Origin: Mycolicibacterium celeriflavum | GTDB taxonomy: Bacteria; Actinomycetota; Actinomycetes; Mycobacteriales; Mycobacteriaceae | Reading direction: 5' to 3' | Length of the DNA: 64,000 bases | Assembly (NCBI RefSeq): GCF_010731795.1 | Contig: NZ_AP022591.1 | Coordinates: 3,038,001-3,102,000 of the forward strand | Shown: positions 61,055 to 64,000 of the stretch, one piece after another | How the letters are laid out: every line of letters starts with the position of its first letter | Numbering within the stretch: the stretch's first letter is position 1 | Position numbers and translations under genes: made by a program | Notes under the pieces: model-generated | Told to the model about the DNA's origin: nothing | The model's input: only the letters and a program-made list of their open reading frames with translations | Databases searched by the model: none

Positions 61055-62884
61055 TTACTCGGCTTCGGCGTCCAACCGGTGCTTGAGCGCGTCGAATTCG
61101 TCCTTGATGCCGGTCGGCAGCTTCTCGCCGACGAATTCGAACCACTCCTCGATCAGGGGGATCTCCTGACGCCACTCGTCGACATTGACCTTGAGCGCGG
61201 CGTCCACGTCGGCCGGATCGACGTCGAGGCCCGACAGGTCGAGATCCTCGGCGGTGGGCACGGTGCCGATCGGCGTGGTGCGGCCACCGGCCTTCTGCTC
61301 GATCCGGTCGATGATCCACTTCATCACGCGGCTGTTCTCACCGAAGCCCGGCCACAGGAAGCGGCCGTCGTCGCCGCGACGGAACCAGTTGACGAAGAAG
61401 ATCTTCGGCATCTTCGACTCGTCGGACTGCTTGCCGATGTCGATCCAGTGCGCGAAGTAGTCACCGACGTTGTAGCCGAGGAACGGCAACATCGCCATCG
61501 GGTCGCGGCGCACGGTGCCGACCTTGCCCTCGGCGGCGGCGGTCTGCTCGGAGCCCATCGTGGCGCCGATGAACACGCCGTGCTGCCAGTCGCGGGCCTG
61601 CGTCACCAGCGGCACCGTCGTCTTGCGGCGCGCGCCGAACAGGATCGCCGAAATCGGCACGCCCTGCGGGTCGTCCCACTCTGGGGCCAGCGTCGGGCAC
61701 TGCGACATCGGGGTGCAGTAGCGCGAGTTCGGGTGCGCGGCCTTCTCTTCCGAGTCGGGCGTCCAGTCGCGGCCCTTCCAGTCGATCAGGTGCTGCGGAT
61801 CGCCCTCGAGGCCCTCCCACCAGACGTCGTTGTCGTCGGTCAGCGCGACGTTGGTGAAAACCGTGTTGCCGGCCTCGATCGTCTTCATCGCGTTCGGGTT
61901 CGACGACCAGTTGGTGCCCGGCGCGACGCCGAAGAAGCCGAACTCGGGGTTGACGGCGTAGAGGCGGCCGTCCTTGCCGAACCGCATCCAGGCGATGTCG
62001 TCGCCGATGGTCTCGGCGCGCCAACCCGGAATCGTGGGCTGCAGCATCGCGAGGTTGGTCTTACCGCATGCCGACGGGAACGCCGCGGCGACGAAGTACG
62101 CCTTGTTCTCCGGCGAGATCAGCTTGAGGATCAGCATGTGCTCGGCGAGCCAGCCCTCGTCGTGCGCCATCGCCGAGGCGATGCGCAGCGAGTAGCACTT
62201 CTTGCCAAGCAGCGCGTTGCCGCCGTAGCCGGAGCCAAAGCTCCAGATCTCGCGGGTCTCCGGGAAGTGGCTGATGTATTTGGTGTCGTTGCAGGGCCAC
62301 GGCACATCCTTCTGGCCGGGCTCCAGCGGCGCGCCGATCGAGTGCAGCGCCTTGACGAAGAACCCGTCGGTGCCCATCTTGTCCAGCGCGGCCTTGCCCA
62401 TCCGCGTCATCGTGCGCATCGACACGACCACGTACTCGGAGTCGGTGATCTCCACGCCGAGCTTGGGGTCCTCGGCGCCAAGCGGGCCCATGCAGAACGG
62501 CACCACGTACATGGTGCGGCCGCGCATACAGCCGCGGTACAGGTCGGTCATGGTCTGGCGCATCTCGGCGGGCGCCATCCAGTTGTTGGTGGGGCCGGCG
62601 TCGATTTCCTTCTCGGTGCAGATGAAGGTCCGCGACTCCACGCGTGCGACGTCCGACGGGTCAGACAGCGCGAGGTACGAGTTCGGCTTCTTCTCGTCGT
62701 CGAGACGTGTGAAGGTGCCGGCCGCCACCAGTTGCTCGCACAGCCTGGCGTTCTCCTCGTCGGATCCGTCGGCGAACACCACGCGGTCGGGCTGCGTCAG
62801 TTCGGCGACCTCTTGAACCCAAGCGAGCAGACCCTTGTGCTTCGTCGGTGCGGTGTCCAGACCTGGGATGGTCGCTGCGGTCAT
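61055..62884 (-). CDS. pckA: GTP-dependent phosphoenolpyruvate carboxykinase
   Basis: 609 residues, the size of the GTP class. The enzyme interconverts oxaloacetate and phosphoenolpyruvate with GTP/GDP in the cytoplasm; in mycobacteria it is central to gluconeogenesis from fatty acids and cholesterol. The P-loop FPSACGKTN includes the reactive Cys273, and [11 protein letters not shown] provides metal contacts. The start ATG follows AGGAG. The gene-dense lipid-degradation surroundings fit with its role of carrying acetyl-CoA-derived carbon into sugars. The open frame on the opposite strand over this gene is a GC-codon shadow. Confidence 0.96.
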   Translation of the reverse strand: MTAATIPGLDTAPTKHKGLLAWVQEVAELTQPDRVVFADGSDEENARLCEQLVAAGTFTRLDDEKKPNSYLALSDPSDVARVESRTFICTEKEIDAGPTNNWMAPAEMRQTMTDLYRGCMRGRTMYVVPFCMGPLGAEDPKLGVEITDSEYVVVSMRTMTRMGKAALDKMGTDGFFVKALHSIGAPLEPGQKDVPWPCNDTKYISHFPETREIWSFGSGYGGNALLGKKCYSLRIASAMAHDEGWLAEHMLILKLISPENKAYFVAAAFPSACGKTNLAMLQPTIPGWRAETIGDDIAWMRFGKDGRLYAVNPEFGFFGVAPGTNWSSNPNAMKTIEAGNTVFTNVALTDDNDVWWEGLEGDPQHLIDWKGRDWTPDSEEKAAHPNSRYCTPMSQCPTLAPEWDDPQGVPISAILFGARRKTTVPLVTQARDWQHGVFIGATMGSEQTAAAEGKVGTVRRDPMAMLPFLGYNVGDYFAHWIDIGKQSDESKMPKIFFVNWFRRGDDGRFLWPGFGENSRVMKWIIDRIEQKAGGRTTPIGTVPTAEDLDLSGLDVDPADVDAALKVNVDEWRQEIPLIEEWFEFVGEKLPTGIKDEFDALKHRLDAEAE

Positions 62885-62981
62885 GAAAATCTCCTGTGTC
62901 TGTCGCTGCCAGGACCCAAAGCTCCGTATGCGCCACCCAGACAGGAATGGGCAGCGTTGCGGTTTCCTATACCGAGGTTAT

Positions 62982-63000
62982 CGCGGGTGAGATACCCGCG
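62982..63000. promoter_or_regulatory. CGCGGGT-GAGAT-ACCCGCG inverted repeat between pckA and the next gene
   Basis: Perfect 7-base arms, about 100 bases upstream of pckA and 38 bases after the end of the gene at 63038, both on the minus strand. It may be a terminator for the upstream gene or an operator of pckA; I cannot choose. Confidence 0.4.
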
Positions 63001-63037
63001 GGGAATCGGGATATGTCCGATCACTCACAGGAACGAT

Positions 63038-64000
63038 TCAGAAGGCCGTTTTCCGCGGGGTTTGGTCCAGTTCGGTCCGTACCGCGTCGAGCGCCCGCTG
63101 CAACGACGGCAGGCGCTTGTCGCGAACCACCGCGGCGCGGGCGGTCTGCAGCGCATGTTCGCGCAGTTCGGCGTCGATCTCGGCCATCTGTCCCTCGGCG
63201 GCGACGGCCTCGCGCTCGTCGCGGGCGGTCGACTCCGATGTCAGCGCGCTTTCGGTGGCCAGCACCCGCGTCGCCACCCGCTCCTCGAGTGCGGACTTCA
63301 CCTTGGCGGTGACGTCGTTGACCCAGCGGTCCAGCACGGCCCGGTCGTGCAGCAGTCCGCGGATGCCCACCACCCACACGGTCAACGCCAGCCCCACCAG
63401 CCCTCCTGCGACCAGGCCGGCGATGGTGAGCCCGGGCGCCAGTCCGGTGAACAACCGCGTCACCGCGAGCGCCACGCCCAGCCCGAAGCCTGCGCCGAGG
63501 ATCATCGTCAGCTGTGTCTCCAACCGTCGCGACTTCAGCGGCGGCCCTGTGAGCTCGGGGACGGACGGCGGAGCGGGAACCGGCGGGGCGGTCAGGTCGA
63601 GTTGGGCCGCCATGTCGGCGAGGTGAGCGGTGATGCCCTCCTCGACCTCCGCGAAGACCTCACCGGCCCGCTCACGCACCTGCGACTCGAAGCCGCCGAG
63701 TCGGCCGCGGGTCAACTGCGCCGCGTCCTCGGCGAGTTCGGCCCGCACCGACGTGCACCGGTTGCGCGCGAAGTAGCCCAGCTGGACGCGGGCCTGCTGA
63801 AGCTGAGTGCGCAGCGCGATGGCGTGCTCGGACTTCGACTGCCGACGGTCCCGCACGATGTCGTCGCGGGCCTGCTGCAGGGCCCGCACCCTGGCCCGCC
63901 GGTCCGCGCCGTCGCCGTCGGAGCGACATCTATCGATCGCCGAGTCGAGCCGAGTTTCCCACGCCCGCAGGCGGTTTCGCCGTAAAAGTTCGGGATCGGC
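63038..64000 (-). CDS. Coiled-coil membrane protein, C-terminal part (dynamin-like/Rv0210 position), cut by window edge
   Basis: The frame is open to the right edge (codons begin at 64000), so at least 320 C-terminal residues are present and the start is outside the window. A long region rich in Arg, Glu and Gln (QQARDDIVRDRRQSKSEHAI, then LRTQLQQARVQLGYFARNR) is likely helical or coiled-coil. It is followed by a Pro-rich linker, two adjacent hydrophobic helices (about bases 63360-63510) and another charged helical tail. Two membrane segments between long helices resemble the paddle end of bacterial dynamin-like proteins, whose GTPase domain would lie upstream. Rv0210 occupies this place next to pckA. 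Family identity is a guess. Confidence 0.7.
   Translation of the reverse strand, partial: ADPELLRRNRLRAWETRLDSAIDRCRSDGDGADRRARVRALQQARDDIVRDRRQSKSEHAIALRTQLQQARVQLGYFARNRCTSVRAELAEDAAQLTRGRLGGFESQVRERAGEVFAEVEEGITAHLADMAAQLDLTAPPVPAPPSVPELTGPPLKSRRLETQLTMILGAGFGLGVALAVTRLFTGLAPGLTIAGLVAGGLVGLALTVWVVGIRGLLHDRAVLDRWVNDVTAKVKSALEERVATRVLATESALTSESTARDEREAVAAEGQMAEIDAELREHALQTARAAVVRDKRLPSLQRALDAVRTELDQTPRKTAF

Noticed and set aside
61022..63985. 987-codon open frame on the plus strand
   Set aside because: It lies antisense to pckA and the next gene; its composition (Arg, His, Val-rich) is the shadow of GC-rich codons, and pckA is unmistakable.
1..64000. tRNA genes, CRISPR arrays, transposases, phage genes
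   Set aside because: Looked for on both strands by reading; no tRNA T-loop with flanking stem, no regularly spaced repeats and no transposase or integrase motif was found.

Overview
The window is GC-rich actinobacterial DNA with no rRNA, tRNA, IS element, prophage or CRISPR array that I can see. Gene content and order identify a mycobacterium. From about 10.5 kb to the right edge the genes follow, with gaps and insertions, the M. tuberculosis block from Rv0244c back to Rv0210: fadE5, fadA2, fabG4, htdX, a TetR gene, lpqI, a 57-residue Rv0236A-like peptide, aftD, a php-type phosphotriesterase, TmaT-like acyltransferase, DUF3068 protein, Rv0226c/Rv0225/Rv0224c/Rv0223c-like genes, echA1, lipC, Rv0221, lipW, Rv0216, fadE3, fadD4, pckA. 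The left edge, a large PKS next to an Rv0926c-like gene and fadE5, is the arrangement I know from M. smegmatis beside its trehalose polyphleate and glycopeptidolipid loci. A Mycolicibacterium-like, probably rapid-growing species is the best guess.

Layout. (1) 1-9121: 3' part of a bimodular type I PKS (AT-KR-ACP, then KS-AT-DH-ER-KR-ACP), both ATs with the malonyl-type HAFH motif; probably the phleic acid synthase for trehalose polyphleates. (2) 9197-17942: Rv0926c-like reductase, fadE5, an LLM oxidoreductase, then fadA2 divergent from fabG4-htdX, and a TetR gene. The palindrome TTAC-N6-GTAA lies at the fadE5, fadA2/fabG4 and TetR promoters, which suggests one small regulon. (3) 17977-36213: envelope genes (LpqI, AftD, TmaT-like, DUF3068, GT-C-like membrane protein, GT4 glycosyltransferase, methyltransferase) mixed with an MFS transporter, a 5'-frameshifted phosphotriesterase, an acyl-CoA ligase, a VapBC module and an aldehyde dehydrogenase. 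(4) 36218-51919: accessory lipid and detoxification genes: a second 611-residue FadE5-like enzyme with its own TetR gene, arylamine N-acetyltransferase, EchA1, a transmembrane Ser/Thr kinase, a PlsC-like acyltransferase behind a perfect KstR-type site, two LipC-type esterases, a WS/DGAT protein, a fused acyl-CoA dehydrogenase, and a cysteine-containing HTH regulator beside a ferredoxin. (5) 52068-60836: LipW, then two divergent operons (MaoC/CaiB/amidohydrolase and fadE3/GntR) plus fadD4-crotonase, which look like one acyl-CoA catabolic unit. (6) 61055-64000: GTP-dependent PEP carboxykinase and the C-terminal part of a coiled-coil/membrane protein running off the window.

The dominant theme is acyl-CoA chemistry and cell-envelope lipid assembly under local TetR/GntR regulators. 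Many convergent genes end within a few bases of each other, and three junctions carry long hairpins over or next to the stop codons, two of them copies of the same sequence family.
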